Positions 24,536 through 34,914 of a stretch of 64,000 nt of DNA are shown here, in pieces (the stretch's first letter is position 1; each line of letters starts with the position of its first letter). The position numbers were made by a program, and so were the translations under genes. Under the pieces are notes generated by a model, which saw only the letters and a program-made list of their open reading frames with translations, made no database searches and was not told the DNA's origin. Source of the stretch: Topomyia yanbarensis (lineage: Eukaryota; Arthropoda; Insecta; Diptera; Culicidae); NCBI RefSeq assembly GCF_030247195.1, contig NC_080671.1, forward strand, positions 104,519,845 to 104,583,844, read 5' to 3'.

Positions 24536-26118
24536 ACAGTGGTATATCCGAAAAAACGGTAGTTTAAGCTTTACGGATTTCATTTGTTTTCGATGTCGGA
24601 TACTTCATGCTTTGGTAGGTCTTCTGCGGCTTGCAGGCTTTTATACTTTCTACCCACTATAACCAGGTTTTTCTTTATAGCACCCTTCCGTTATTTCTTT
24701 GTCCAGCTTTTCGTTGGAAGAAAGTTTCGGTCACATTAAAAATCCGTCACGAACTCACGAAACATTGCTTTTCGAAAAATTGTGCAACAATAAACATCTA
24801 TGAATAAATTTAAATCTTTATTAAATTTTGTATTCTTTGCATGAATCTACATATATTTTGAACTTACCTTTATAGATTTACGGGATCTTTAGATTTTCTT
24901 GAAAATTGAAGCAACAGTTTTTCAAGTCTTTTGTTTGGTTTGGCCTCTGTGAGATATGAATGCTGAGTTGCCATTGTGCCAGAAATATCTACACAGATAT
25001 ACTTTTATAAGTTCATTAGATAGAAAGGAAAAATTCTTTTACTATGTCAGATGTATAAATAATGTAATTTCTAAAGCACAACTTACCAAATACACGAGTT
25101 AGTTCAGTTAGTATCGAGAGAATATATGGATATCAGCAAATTTTGTGAGAAAATATTACTTATACCCCTTTAAGATACCACATGCATGAATGGTTATTGA
25201 CTATAAATTCAAAGTTTCTGTTAACCAGAATATTAAGTACCCAATTTCGTCAGATAATTTAGTCTTGATTTAGCAATATTTAGTCTAAAAAGAGTTGGTA
25301 ACCATACTGTGATGTATGTAAGTAATGTGCCTGCCTGTAAAAAATTTGAAATTAACTCGCGATATGAGATACAATGAAATTGGAATTAAGCAATATATCG
25401 TGACCAAACATATGCATATATAAGCAATATTTTCCTCGTACAAAGTAGCAAATTATATCACGTAATGACATCCGCAAGTAAATTGCGGTTACACGAAATA
25501 ATTTGGTTAAATATATGATGAAAGAAGAATGTCATCGTCAAAAATCGGCATTTCTGATAAGTAGAAGATATATCAGAGAAGAGAGTTAAGACTAAGAAGT
25601 TCAAGGTTCGAGTCTGGATGGAAGACTAAATATGTCGGATATAAGAGGAACAAATACAAAATTAATGTGTGCACAGCTTCCAAGGTAATGACAAGAAAAC
25701 CACGCCATGGATAGCAATATTGGTTTTGGAACTAATTTAGTTTATTTTTTCGTTTTTTTGGCACTGAAAAGAAATACGGTGTAAATCGTATATAACACCC
25801 AAAAAAATCGTAATTATAACTGACACACATCGCATATATTGCTAAAGTATTTCGTTTATAATGTTCCTTTGTATCGTAAATATGAGGTTCTAAAGTCGCA
25901 ATGAGTATTTAAATTACTCGGCATGTAGTACATAATTCGCATAAACTTATTTTTTACATCTCATATGGTATATCTTTTTTTCATAATGCATATATATCGC
26001 CTCCACTTTTGCACGCATATGGCGCATTTGAAGCATCTTGTGCGATTTAATGTTCACGCATGAATGTACGCACAATGCGATCATAGATTGTGATATAAGT
26101 GTCAAATGGTTGTCTGGG

Positions 26119-27008
26119 TATTCTTCGACACATCCATGAAGGAAGAGACCCATGGAATCTCGGATCATATACGCCCACAAGTGATCCCTATTATCTTTTA
26201 TAATAAATTCCGAGAAGTCGACTGCGACAAAATGTTCTACACCGACGGATCAAACCTCGATGGGTCCACTGGCTTCGGTATCTTCAATGATAATGTCACC
26301 GCTTCATTCAAGCTCAATGATCATGCTTCAGTTTATGTCGCCGAATTAGCCGCTATTCACTATGCCCTTGGGATCATCGACACTTTGCCCACAGATCACT
26401 ACTTCATCATTTCGGACAGCCTCAGCTCTATCGAGGCTCTTCGAGCGGTGAAGCCTAACAAGCAATTCCCGTATTTTCTGGGGAAGATCTTACCAGATTA
26501 CCTTTGTTTGGGTCCCCTCTCATTGCTCTATCCCGGGTAATGAAAAGGCCGACTCTTTAGCAAAGGGGGGCGCTTTAGAAGGTGACATCTACGAAAGACC
26601 AATTTCATACGTGTAATGTCCCGGCTTATGTCCAACCACTACACAATGGATGCACATTTGCGGCATATTGGGCTCGCAGAGAGTAGTCGGTGCGCTTTTA
26701 ATGAAGGTTATCACGATATCGATCACGTTGTCTGGGTATGCGCCGGGTATTGTGATGCCAGGTCTCAGTTAAAGAATTCCCTTCGGGCCCGAGGTAGACC
26801 ACCTAATGTCCCTTATTTACATCTTTATAAAAACGATAAACATCCCAATTTAGCCCCTCTCTCTAATTTCTCGTTTCCAGAAGCTCCCTGTCCTTCCTTG
26901 TCGACCCGACCAGTGCCAGAGTGGCACTATGCGACCGCCATCGCCCTGCATAGAAGGAAACTGAAGCGAGAGAGACTCGATGGTCTGATAACTTCCCCGC
27001 GGGTCTGA
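26119..27008 (+). pseudogene. I-clade ORF2, RNase H and Cys/His tail
   Basis: RNase H signatures appear in order: YTDGS (first Asp), VAELAAIHYAL (Glu), ISDSLSSIEAL (second Asp). After a frameshift near 26495 come WVPSHCSIPGNEKADSLAK (His and final Asp) and a stop at 26614-26616. A further frame (26616-27008) carries CAFNEGYHDIDHVVWVC, a Cys/His tail of the kind ending I-like ORF2 proteins. In this family RNase H removes RNA during target-primed reverse transcription. The frameshift and stop make this copy non-functional. Confidence 0.85.
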
Positions 27009-27369
27009 AAAATACCACGCGCCAACCCGGTACTCGACGACCTACTGACAAGGTACTGTGTCGCTGATCTCCCGTTTGCCCGAAAGTTACAAGTTCTGCT
27101 CTTCTCTTCATGTCATCATATACGCCTTCTTTCCCCTGTCCTTGATACAACTGATGCTACACCGATAATGGAAATAAGCCCCCCTTTCATATTCAGTTGC
27201 ATTTCGGCTTCGCCTCATCAGAAACCGACACTAACTTATTATCGGAATAGATTAGCGCCGGCTTGACTCAAATCCCTTAAAACTAAAACACACTTTGTGC
27301 TTCAATCGAACGACTGATCAAACGTGATGTCCCGTTCGAGCAGAAGTTCTGTTTATACCGCCCTTTGAA

Positions 27370-27730
27370 TATCTTAACCAAGCATAAGTCTCCTTCAAAA
27401 AATCAAATTTGTATTCTGTATTTGTTTCCGGATTCCTAGTTTTAAGATAGCTGTTAATTTTATTCTTCATTGAAACTATTGTCCCCCATCTTGTAACTAG
27501 AATTGTATCCCTAGTTTTTAAATATCTGTGAAATTTCTCATGAACATTTGTTCCCCCTTTTATATACCAAACTGTATATTTAGTTTTAAGATAGCTGTAA
27601 AATGTTTCGTAAAAATCTATTCCTCCCCTTTTGAATATCAAACTGGATTCCTTGTTTTAAAATTTTTCATAAAAAATTTGTTTGCCCCTCCTCTTGTATA
27701 TAGAACTGTATTTTTAGTCTTAAGATAGCT
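27370..27730 (+). repeat. Five tandem 3' UTR repeats of the I-clade LINE
   Basis: The word AGTTTTAAGATAGCTGT or a variant starts at about 27438, 27513, 27582, 27652 and 27716, giving units of 64-75 bp. Each unit also has a CCCCTTTTGTATAYCAAACTG-like part. The array sits between the RNase H tail and the A-rich 3' end (27885), so it belongs to the LINE 3' UTR. Confidence 0.8.
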
Positions 27731-27889
27731 GTAGAATTCTTCCTCTCAATATAAAAAAAAATATCTGAACATTGTAACCTCTTAATTTTAAGTATTTAAA
27801 ATGTAAAAAAGCAAAAGAATTTGACACCGCCAAGCTAACGCATTTGTGCCTATCAAATAAATGAACTGAATAAAAAAAAATATGCTCAA

Positions 27890-28045
27890 GAATGGATTTA
27901 CTCGAATTCAATTTGGTTCGTCTGCTAGAGCCCATCAAATTACCAACTATCAATTTTCATATGAAGCTGATAAAATCGGGTCAAAAATCTGATAAAATCG
28001 AGGCTAGATAAAATCGGGGGCTGAAAAAATCGGGTCTTCACTGTA
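27890..28045 (-). mobile_element. Fragment of Tc1/mariner-like MITE (CAGTGAAGACCCG family)
   Basis: Ends at 28043 with TCTTCACTG followed by TA; reverse-complemented the terminus is CAGTGAAGACCCGATTTT. Inside are four copies of GATAAAATCGGG-like words. It shares TTCGTCTGCTAGAGCYCATC with the copy at 37340-37677. The other terminus is missing here. Confidence 0.7.
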
Positions 28046-28949
28046 GTACAATCACAGACTAACAAACATAACAATATGAGGAAATTCCTTCAAAAAATTA
28101 TCGATCCGCCAAATTTACTAAAACACTAGCTCCACCTTTTCTTCATGGCCCCAATGGTCATCCCTCATCCCACCGATTTAAGGTAAACCAGCAAACAAAA
28201 CTGAAGATTGCTGTGACGTAGACACCGTACATTATTCGAAATGGTGAATAATATACGTCGTTTGCTATGTATTGTTTGACCGAATCACCTAAAGCCATTA
28301 TCAAAATATAGTGAAACATACAACATAATCAGAAGGTGCTTTTTTAACTTTGTATCTCACTTTCTTAAAATTATGCTCAATGTTTTTCTACTAAACAGTC
28401 GACAACCACCTTCACTCGTAAGGTAATATTGGTTAAAGACTTGATTTAATTTTGGGACATAAATATCGAATATCTTTCCAAGAAATCGACGAAGGATTAA
28501 CATTGTAAAACGTCAACCAATTACATCGATACGGTCACCTTGATTTTTGATCCCGATCGCAAAGCGCCACTTGAAACGATCTTATACAAAGGATTGCATT
28601 CCACCGTACCTGGCTGGCAACGTCAAATAAAAAAAAAGCCCGATCGCTCGCGGATCGATCGACGAAAGAAGCAGAAACGGAAAAAATTAAAAGCTAATTT
28701 GAAACCGATACCGGCATCTAGACAGAATGCCCTAAAGGAAATCGCCGCGGTAGCGACCGGACAGGTAGATCACATGCCTCCTACGCCTCGATCGACATGC
28801 TTTTTTTTGTTTCAAAAACAATAAGAAAAGGAACACGGTGCCGTTAGGACTGAACGGGAAAGAGGGACCAAGAGAGACAACCTTCACCGATAGGCGGAGC
28901 TAGCAAGTTTGAACCGCACGTGAGAGAGGGAACTCTTTAGGGTCAGTTC
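28046..28949. other. 5' flank of the bHLH gene, unique-looking
   Basis: No repeat recognised. An ORF at 28540-28824 is Lys/Arg-rich with no domain and no clear ATG context; I do not call it a gene. GC content rises towards the bHLH gene, so the region may hold regulatory DNA. Confidence 0.4.
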
Positions 28950-29120
28950 GATAACCGGTGCGCGATCAAATCAAAGATCTCTCTTCCCGAGTGTTTTCGC
29001 TCTTCGAGTTTAGTGAGTAGTCACCGGTTATCTCGTTCCCGCTTGGGAAAGCGATTCGGGAATGGTCCAGCTGTTTTTTCCTATTCGCTCTTTCGCTTTC
29101 AACCGGTGAGATTCACCTGT
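28950..29120. promoter_or_regulatory. ACCGGT motif cluster and E-boxes upstream of the bHLH gene
   Basis: GATAACCGGTG (28950-28960) and CACCGGTTATC (29022-29032) are exact reverse complements 61 bp apart. A third AACCGGT lies at about 29101. The core matches the AACCGGTT site of Grainyhead/CP2 proteins (family knowledge). A TCAGTT initiator-like word is at 28943. CAGCTG (about 29069) and CACCTG (about 29114) are CANCTG E-boxes, possible proneural autoregulatory sites. The function is inferred from position and motif only. Confidence 0.4.
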
Positions 29121-29491
29121 TGTGCCGGTCTTGGATGTTGGGATCTTTGGAGGTTCTGAATGTTTTCGATCACGATCGAGCCCGTTGTTCAAATCAGTTG
29201 ATTACGAAACCTCAACGCAATTCGACGCGTTTTTTGGTAGTGCGAAGTTTGCTTCAGTTCCTCCGGTGGATAAGTTTAAGTGAGCGAAGTTTGTTGGACT
29301 TTGGTTGAACAATAGAATAGTAGTTCGGTGAAGCGTGGAACAAGTTTGGAGCTGTGAACTGAACTTTAATGACGGTTAATTGCTTGGATATTGAAGAGTA
29401 AAAGGTATCGCAAAAAAGTCCTTTCGCTGCCCGCGACAGTTCGATCGGGAGGAATCTGATAATTGGATAAGTGATTTTCAAGGGCTCGGAA

Positions 29492-30241
29492 ATGAGTTCA
29501 GCGTATTTGCAGTACAATCCGTCAATGATGTACGGAGGAGGAGGTGGTATGGAGTCGTCATATAATCACTACGGAATGACAACCAGTTCGCAGTGCTACG
29601 GGTACGCAACCGATGGGGCTTCCTCGGAAGGTTATCACAGCCCAGGACCGGAGCCTAGTCCGGAATCATATTACGCATCCCCTGAAGAGAGCAGTCCGGC
29701 CGGTTTCAATTATGGATACAATGGATCTAATTCAGCGATTAACGGTTACGTCGATCCGTACTACAACTACACGAGCAACAATTTCAAGACAGCCAGTCCA
29801 ACGATCCCGAAGCTGATACCTGATAGCTTTACGTCGATTAATAGTAGCCTGTCGAGGTATTCTGGCGATTCCAAATCTGACAAAGTGCCCTGCTTCGACC
29901 GAATCTACAGTCCTTACCCGATACCATCGAGAAGTTTGGCACCTACCACCCTGCAGTCCAGTTCACCGACCCCGAGCACCCTCAGCAGCAGTAGCAGCAA
30001 TGGATCTCTCTGTACCTCATTGCTCGCGGGTGGCTGCATCCAGCCGGAGGTCGTGAAAAAACGCCGTCTGGCGGCCAACGCACGCGAGCGGAGGCGTATG
30101 AACAGTTTGAACGATGCGTTCGATCGCCTCCGGGATGTGGTACCTTCGCTCGGCAACGATCGGAAGCTGTCCAAGTTTGAAACTCTTCAGATGGCCCAGA
30201 CGTATATCGCGGCGTTGAACGAGCTGCTGTCGAGGAACTGA
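29492..30241 (+). CDS. amos: Atonal-family proneural bHLH transcription factor (amos/atonal type)
   Basis: A 249-aa single-exon protein. The frame opens after a TAA at 29468-29470 and 29492 is its first ATG. The N-terminal 150 residues are Tyr/Ser/Gly/Pro-rich with a Gly run (residues 15-19); a Ser-rich stretch follows, then the bHLH at about 189-246. The basic region [13 protein letters not shown] is the Atonal-group signature. Helix 1 ([18 protein letters not shown]) is closest to Drosophila Amos. The [17 protein letters not shown] part fits both Amos and Atonal, and the LLSRN end resembles Amos LLSRD. As a nuclear factor it would pair with Daughterless, bind E-boxes and specify sensory-organ precursors. 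Drosophila ato and amos are also intronless. It could be the ato orthologue; bHLH identity is secure, paralogue choice less so. No damage seen. Confidence 0.93.
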   Translation: MSSAYLQYNPSMMYGGGGGMESSYNHYGMTTSSQCYGYATDGASSEGYHSPGPEPSPESYYASPEESSPAGFNYGYNGSNSAINGYVDPYYNYTSNNFKTASPTIPKLIPDSFTSINSSLSRYSGDSKSDKVPCFDRIYSPYPIPSRSLAPTTLQSSSPTPSTLSSSSSNGSLCTSLLAGGCIQPEVVKKRRLAANARERRRMNSLNDAFDRLRDVVPSLGNDRKLSKFETLQMAQTYIAALNELLSRN

Positions 30242-31755
30242 TGATGAAGATGGGGAGGATTGGGGACGTTGGAAGTGAGTGACCAAGGCTGCACAAGTGT
30301 GATTAGAGATAAGTGGGCCATTCTGAGTCTATAAGAAGATATGCACATTTTGACAGACCATTGTAAATGATTTATTCTACACACGCAAATGTTTCTTAAA
30401 TTGTTATTGTTTTTTTGACGGAAATCTTTAAACTGGTTGTAGTAGAATGTTTACAATCTCCTTTTGTCACATAACATTGCAGCCAGATATTTTTTGTTTG
30501 TATATTGATCATCATTAGTAGGCGGTTTTATCTAAATTTCAAACGTACCAGCCAAATTCGCATATTTGGCCTATTTGCTGTCAAATAAGTGAGTTCGAGT
30601 AGTACTTAAAAGCACAGTATAGCTTTCGCGTGAGAATGAACTATTGGCATAGAGGGATCTGTATCCCGATTATTGTAAATACAAAAAACTATATAAGCAG
30701 ACGTAACACGTCTGGCGTATATTATTCGTGTGCTAGCAGACCAATTATTAGATTTGTACTACTTAGTTAAGGTCACGTCTCGTAACGTAAGAAATCGTTT
30801 GAACTGTATAGATTAACCACAAGTTTGCAAGTTCCTCGTAATTATCGCCTACCTAGCTTGTACCAAGTATTTACGCCGAAGAAGTAAAAAAAGGCGCCTA
30901 AACACTGTCTAAAAGTGTTTGTTCGATAAACATGTAAATAATATTTTAACGAACCACAGACAGCCTCCTCCGACTTCGGCGTGCTGGCTGAGCCAATGAT
31001 GACTGGGCCCTGAAGTGACGATTATTGGCCAATTATCGAATTATCCGGCAGCGCTCTCGCTGCTCGCTGTTATGAGGCTCGGGCCCGGTCCCAGAAGCGA
31101 AGCCACCAAAGTCGTACGGGGCAGTCCCCGGTGTGTTCGCGCGCGCTGCACAGGAAAAATGTGGACTGATTCGATTAGGTTTAAATTATAGATGATGTGG
31201 AATATAGGAGGAAAAAAAAACATTAAAGCGTTTGAGAAATCTTCGTACGGAGTAAAAACGATAAAAGTAGCACCAAGAGACGAAAGACTTGTTACTTAAA
31301 TTATATCGATTTAGGACACACAAACACTCCAGTAGAGTGAGCTTTTCAGAAGTAAGGGGGGAAATAAATCCTAAGTGTAAATACAAGAAAACGAACATGA
31401 TTGTGCAATTCTGGACAGAAGGTAAGATACGATTGAGAAGAAAAGAAACAATAAATCCAAAAATACATTCATTATTGTACAGTATCGACCTTTTAAATTA
31501 CTAGTTTTTATTGTTCGGAATATCCGAAAGCGCCATGATAAGTGGAAGCGTATCTGGGTGGTGGAACGTGACTCCAAGGAACATTCTAAAGCTTAGGCGA
31601 GGCTGATAAAAATTGGAAATTTAGCAGCATGAATTTGACACATCAAACTACTGTGAGAATTAAAACAAAAATGCCTTTATCTATCAGAAGCATCTACAAT
31701 CTGCCATACATACATTTGGTTAGTGGATGGAAGGTGGGGAAGAGGTGATTATACA
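30242..31755 (+). other. 3' UTR and downstream flank of the bHLH gene
   Basis: No ORF of note. AATAAA words at about 31361 and 31450 are candidate poly(A) signals, so the 3' UTR could be up to 1.2 kb; closer signals are not clear. 30960-31160 is GC-rich and may be an old repeat or a conserved element. The stretch stops where the CR1-type LINE starts. Confidence 0.45.
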
Positions 31756-31759
31756 AGTG

Positions 31760-34700
31760 AAGGCTCTTGCAGTATTCCTTCGAACATGTTGGGGCTCTAG
31801 TTGAATTAGCTGACACCGGTTTTCATAGCGAGGTAGTCGGGAAGGATCTCTCCAAGGCAATCTACGAAGCGCGAAACGTAAAAAGCGTCACTGCACACTT
31901 TCAATTCTTTCAACGCCATTATTGCAGTTTGGACTCCAAACTTCAGAGCAATATTCTAGAATTGATCGCGATAAAGAACAGTATAGCGATTTGAGACAAT
32001 AGATATCCGTAAAAATGTTGGCTATTCTGAAGATGCATCCCAGTGCTCGAGATGCTTTACCAATTGCATAGGAGACGTGCTGTTTAAACGTAAGTTGAGG
32101 ATCCAGAATCACTCCCAGATCTTTAACGTGACTGACGCGTTCAATGTCTATTTCTAGTAGACGGTAGTTAAAATGAATCGAATCCTTTTTCCGTGAAAAC
32201 GATATTACCGAACACTTCTTCGGGCTCACGCACATGCGGTTCGTGTTATACCAATCAGCAAAGACATACAGCTGCTGTTGGAGGAATCTGCAATCTTCAA
32301 TTGAACGAATTAGGCGGAATATCTTGAGGTCATCTGCGAAGGACAATCGTGGAGTCTTCAGAACTAGATGTACATCATTGAAAAATAGCAGAAACATCAA
32401 CGGTCCCAAGTGGCTTCTTTGAGGAATTCCTGACGTAGAAATGAAGGTGGGGGCCTGACAATCTCCTATGACAACCGCTATCTCTCGGTCTGTGAGGTAG
32501 GATCGAAACAACTGCAAAACACTACCATTTATTCCAAATCTCTCCATTTTTGCGATTGCGATATCGTGATTTATCTTATCGAAAGCGGCAGATAATTCGG
32601 TGTAAACTACGTCGGTTTGAGCACGATGTTCCATACTCTCTGTTATGTAGGATGTTAAACACAGCAGATTAGACGCTGTTGACCGCCCGGACGTGAAGCC
32701 GTGTTGATCGTCACTTGGGTACTGCTTACAATGAGCCTGAAGAGGTTCCATAATCACTTCGAAACTGCACTCAATGAAGTTATTCCATGGTAATTATTGA
32801 CGTCTCGCTTATTACCCTTCTTGTGGACTGGGAACATGTTCGCGTATTTCCAGCAAGACGGGAAAACTCCTCTAGCAATAGATGCTCCAAAAATATGAAG
32901 AAGCGGAGTAATCAAAGCTTCAATGTGCCTTTTCAGGATAACGGAGGGGAACCCGTTGGGTCCCGGATTGAAAGATGACTTAAGCCGAGAGGAAGCTCTG
33001 GTAATCATCGTTGCATCGACATCGATAGCACCCAAAGCTTGGCCTACAAGTGGAGCTCTGCTAGCGGCGAGTTCGATTTGCTCAATAGTTAGTGCCTCAT
33101 CTGTGAATACATTCGCGAATTTTTCCGAAAAAAGTGCACATATGTCTCGAGATCTGGTAGCTGTGTTCCCGTTGAAAGTCATAGACGACGGCAGGCCTGA
33201 TTCCTTGTGCTGCTCGTTCAAATATTTCCAGAAACGTTTGGGATGCAACTTGAGATTACGCGAAATATTTTGCTGATATCGATGGAAACAGTGTTGACTG
33301 GCTCGTTTGTATGCATGGTTGAGACTGACGTAATAGTCTCTGAGTGATATTATGCGATACTTGGTAAACCTCCGCAGGGCAGCTCTCTTTATAGACTTCA
33401 GCCGTCGCAGTGTACGCGTTTGCCATGGAGGGTCGGTTTGTCGATGGTGAACTTTCTTTGGAACGTGCCTGTCAATAGCATACACCAGAACGTTTGAAAA
33501 GGTTTGAACTGCGGTTTCGACATCTTCGGGGTCCAGAATATTTTCCCAATCGATGGTGGAAAGAAGGTCTGCGATACTGCGATGATCAGCTTTACGGAAA
33601 TTGTAGGAGACAGAAAGCGGTAATATATCGAAGTCATGCACCACAGAGCTATCAATCGTGGCGATCAGTGGAGGATGATGTGCCACTGGTTTTACTAGGG
33701 GAGAGAGAGCCGTCACTATTGATGTGGCGGAAACCTGATCGCTGACAAAACAAAGATCGAGATGGCGGCTATTCTCATTGGCAATAGGATTGATTTGTAG
33801 TAACGTGGCTGAGCTATAGCTGTCAAGTAGCCTCACTGCACATGGGTGGAGAACGGAATGGTCCGAGTCCGGATAAAGAAATCCATTAGGGGAAGATTTC
33901 CATGAAATGGCTGGAAGATTAAAATCTCCTAGTACCATGCGTTAGCATCTTCGAGGATAGTAAAAACTGAGCTGCAGTGTGCTTCAACGTATTCGGTATC
34001 ACGAGCGCGGTCGGGTGGAACATACAAAGCACACAAGTACAACTTACGGTCGCCAAGCTCGATAATTGTCCAAATCTGCTCTAGACAAACCCAAAAAGTG
34101 TTCTCGACGATTCTTGCCTTCAAGCTGGTTTTAACCGCCTCCGGTGGTTTTTGCCGCCTCCGGTGGATTTTCGGCTGTTGCTAGGGCTCCTGTCACAGCG
34201 AAACGCCTCGTATTCAGTACCGAACACCTGACTGGAAAGCGTGTCATCGATCAACCATGTTTCGACGAAGACAATGATGTCAAAACTCTTATCGGAGACT
34301 GCAAGACGGTATTGCTCAACTATTGAATTAATACCACCAACATTTTGGTAGTATAGCAGCAGCTTAGCCCGTCGTTGACCAATGCTGGAAATCGAAGAGC
34401 TTTGAGGCAAGGAAGAGCTCACAGATGCATTGTACTTGCCTGAGGTAGGTTTGCGGAAGACCCCTCGTCCCATCTCCACCACAGGACCGGGACGGCTGCT
34501 GGTCGCTGGCAGGAAGGGCTCGACTGTGGTGGGGGGACTAAGGGCTTCCTCACGGCTGGCGGCAATTGTGCGCCTCGGTGACCGAAGAGACGACATTACG
34601 TGGGATGTATGCAATGCAGCTGGACTAGGTGTCTCTCGTAAACAGCTGCGGTTCGCAGGCAGGAAGAACGGCATCTGGTGCTGATACGGTGCAATTAAAG

Positions 34701-34914
34701 GAGAACATGAATCGGGGAACATTTCAGCGCTTGAATTATTCAGAAAGGATAGGTACTTGCCGCAGGGGGAAGTTTGGAAGACCCTTTCTCCACTCCCACA
34801 CACAGGACCGAGACGACTGGTGAACGTTGGCTGTAGTAGCTGGACTGTGGCGGGGGGGGGGGGGGGGATCGAGGGCTTCCATAATACAAGCAGCGGTGCA
34901 TCTCGGTATCCCAT
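31760..34914 (-). pseudogene. CR1-type ORF2: endonuclease plus reverse transcriptase, frame-broken
   Basis: Starts ATG at 34914-34912, overlapping the ORF1 stop. About 190 residues of Pro/Ser-rich leader with a duplicated block precede the APE-type endonuclease: YYQNVGGINS, VETWL, YVPPDR, LGDFNLP (Asp/Asn) and the HHPP site. The RT follows: SAAFDKINHD, GIPQRSHLGP (PQG altered to PQR), SFADDLKIF (catalytic FADD) and the thumb HVKDLGVILD. Frame changes lie near 34140 (beside a 19-bp tandem duplication), 33935 (one base) and 32755 (short deletion relative to copy 2). RT catalytic residues survive, but the protein cannot be made intact. Confidence 0.85.
34430..34880 (-). repeat. Duplicated block in the ORF2 leader and poly-C tract
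   Basis: DNA at 34432-34550 and 34748-34880 is related (GTACTTGCC, GGAAGACCC, CACAGGACCG, GAGGGCTTCC in the same order, offset about 315 bp). In protein both read ATV-x-x-x-x-PAT/F-x-SR-x-GPV then a K/R-rich GKY segment. The upstream unit contains 16 consecutive G on plus (34852-34867), which encodes a Pro run. Confidence 0.75.

Larger units (their letters stand above)
21245..26118 (+). mobile_element. TA-flanked DNA transposon with decayed TNP2-like transposase
   Basis: The termini are CCCAAACAACCA (21245-21256) and, reverse-complemented, CCCAGACAACCA (26107-26118): a 12-bp inverted repeat with one mismatch. TA lies directly outside both ends (21243-21244, 26119-26120). Removing the insert and one TA restores SDSTV-FFDTS of the host LINE in frame. 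Inside are fragments resembling the TNP2/EnSpm-type transposase at 23942-24535 and a nested hAT element at 21515-23376. The termini are not CACTA/CACTG, so I assign it only to a TNP2-like (CMC-related) group. The outer 1.5 kb on the right is AT-rich with no recognised coding. Confidence 0.8.
20610..27885 (+). mobile_element. I-clade non-LTR retrotransposon, 5'-truncated and interrupted
   Basis: Two blocks of one LINE flank a 4.87-kb insertion. 20625-21244 encodes the RT C-terminal region: thumb-type KYLGVWFD, then VMEYGSFCFRSA and LERIQYRCLRIALG. 26119-27008 encodes RNase H (YTDGS, AELAA, SDSLS) and a Cys/His-rich tail. An RNase H domain after RT is typical of the I clade (Loner/I-like in mosquitoes). 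The catalytic FADD region and everything upstream are missing, so the copy is 5'-truncated. The 3' UTR has tandem repeats and ends in an A-rich tail near 27885. Stops and frameshifts (TGA at 20781, a shift near 26495) make it inactive. Confidence 0.85.

Noticed and set aside
28540..28824. Basic 94-aa ORF upstream of the bHLH gene
   Set aside because: No recognisable domain. It starts at a non-ATG or weak codon in the 5' flank, and Lys/Arg richness alone is not evidence of a gene.
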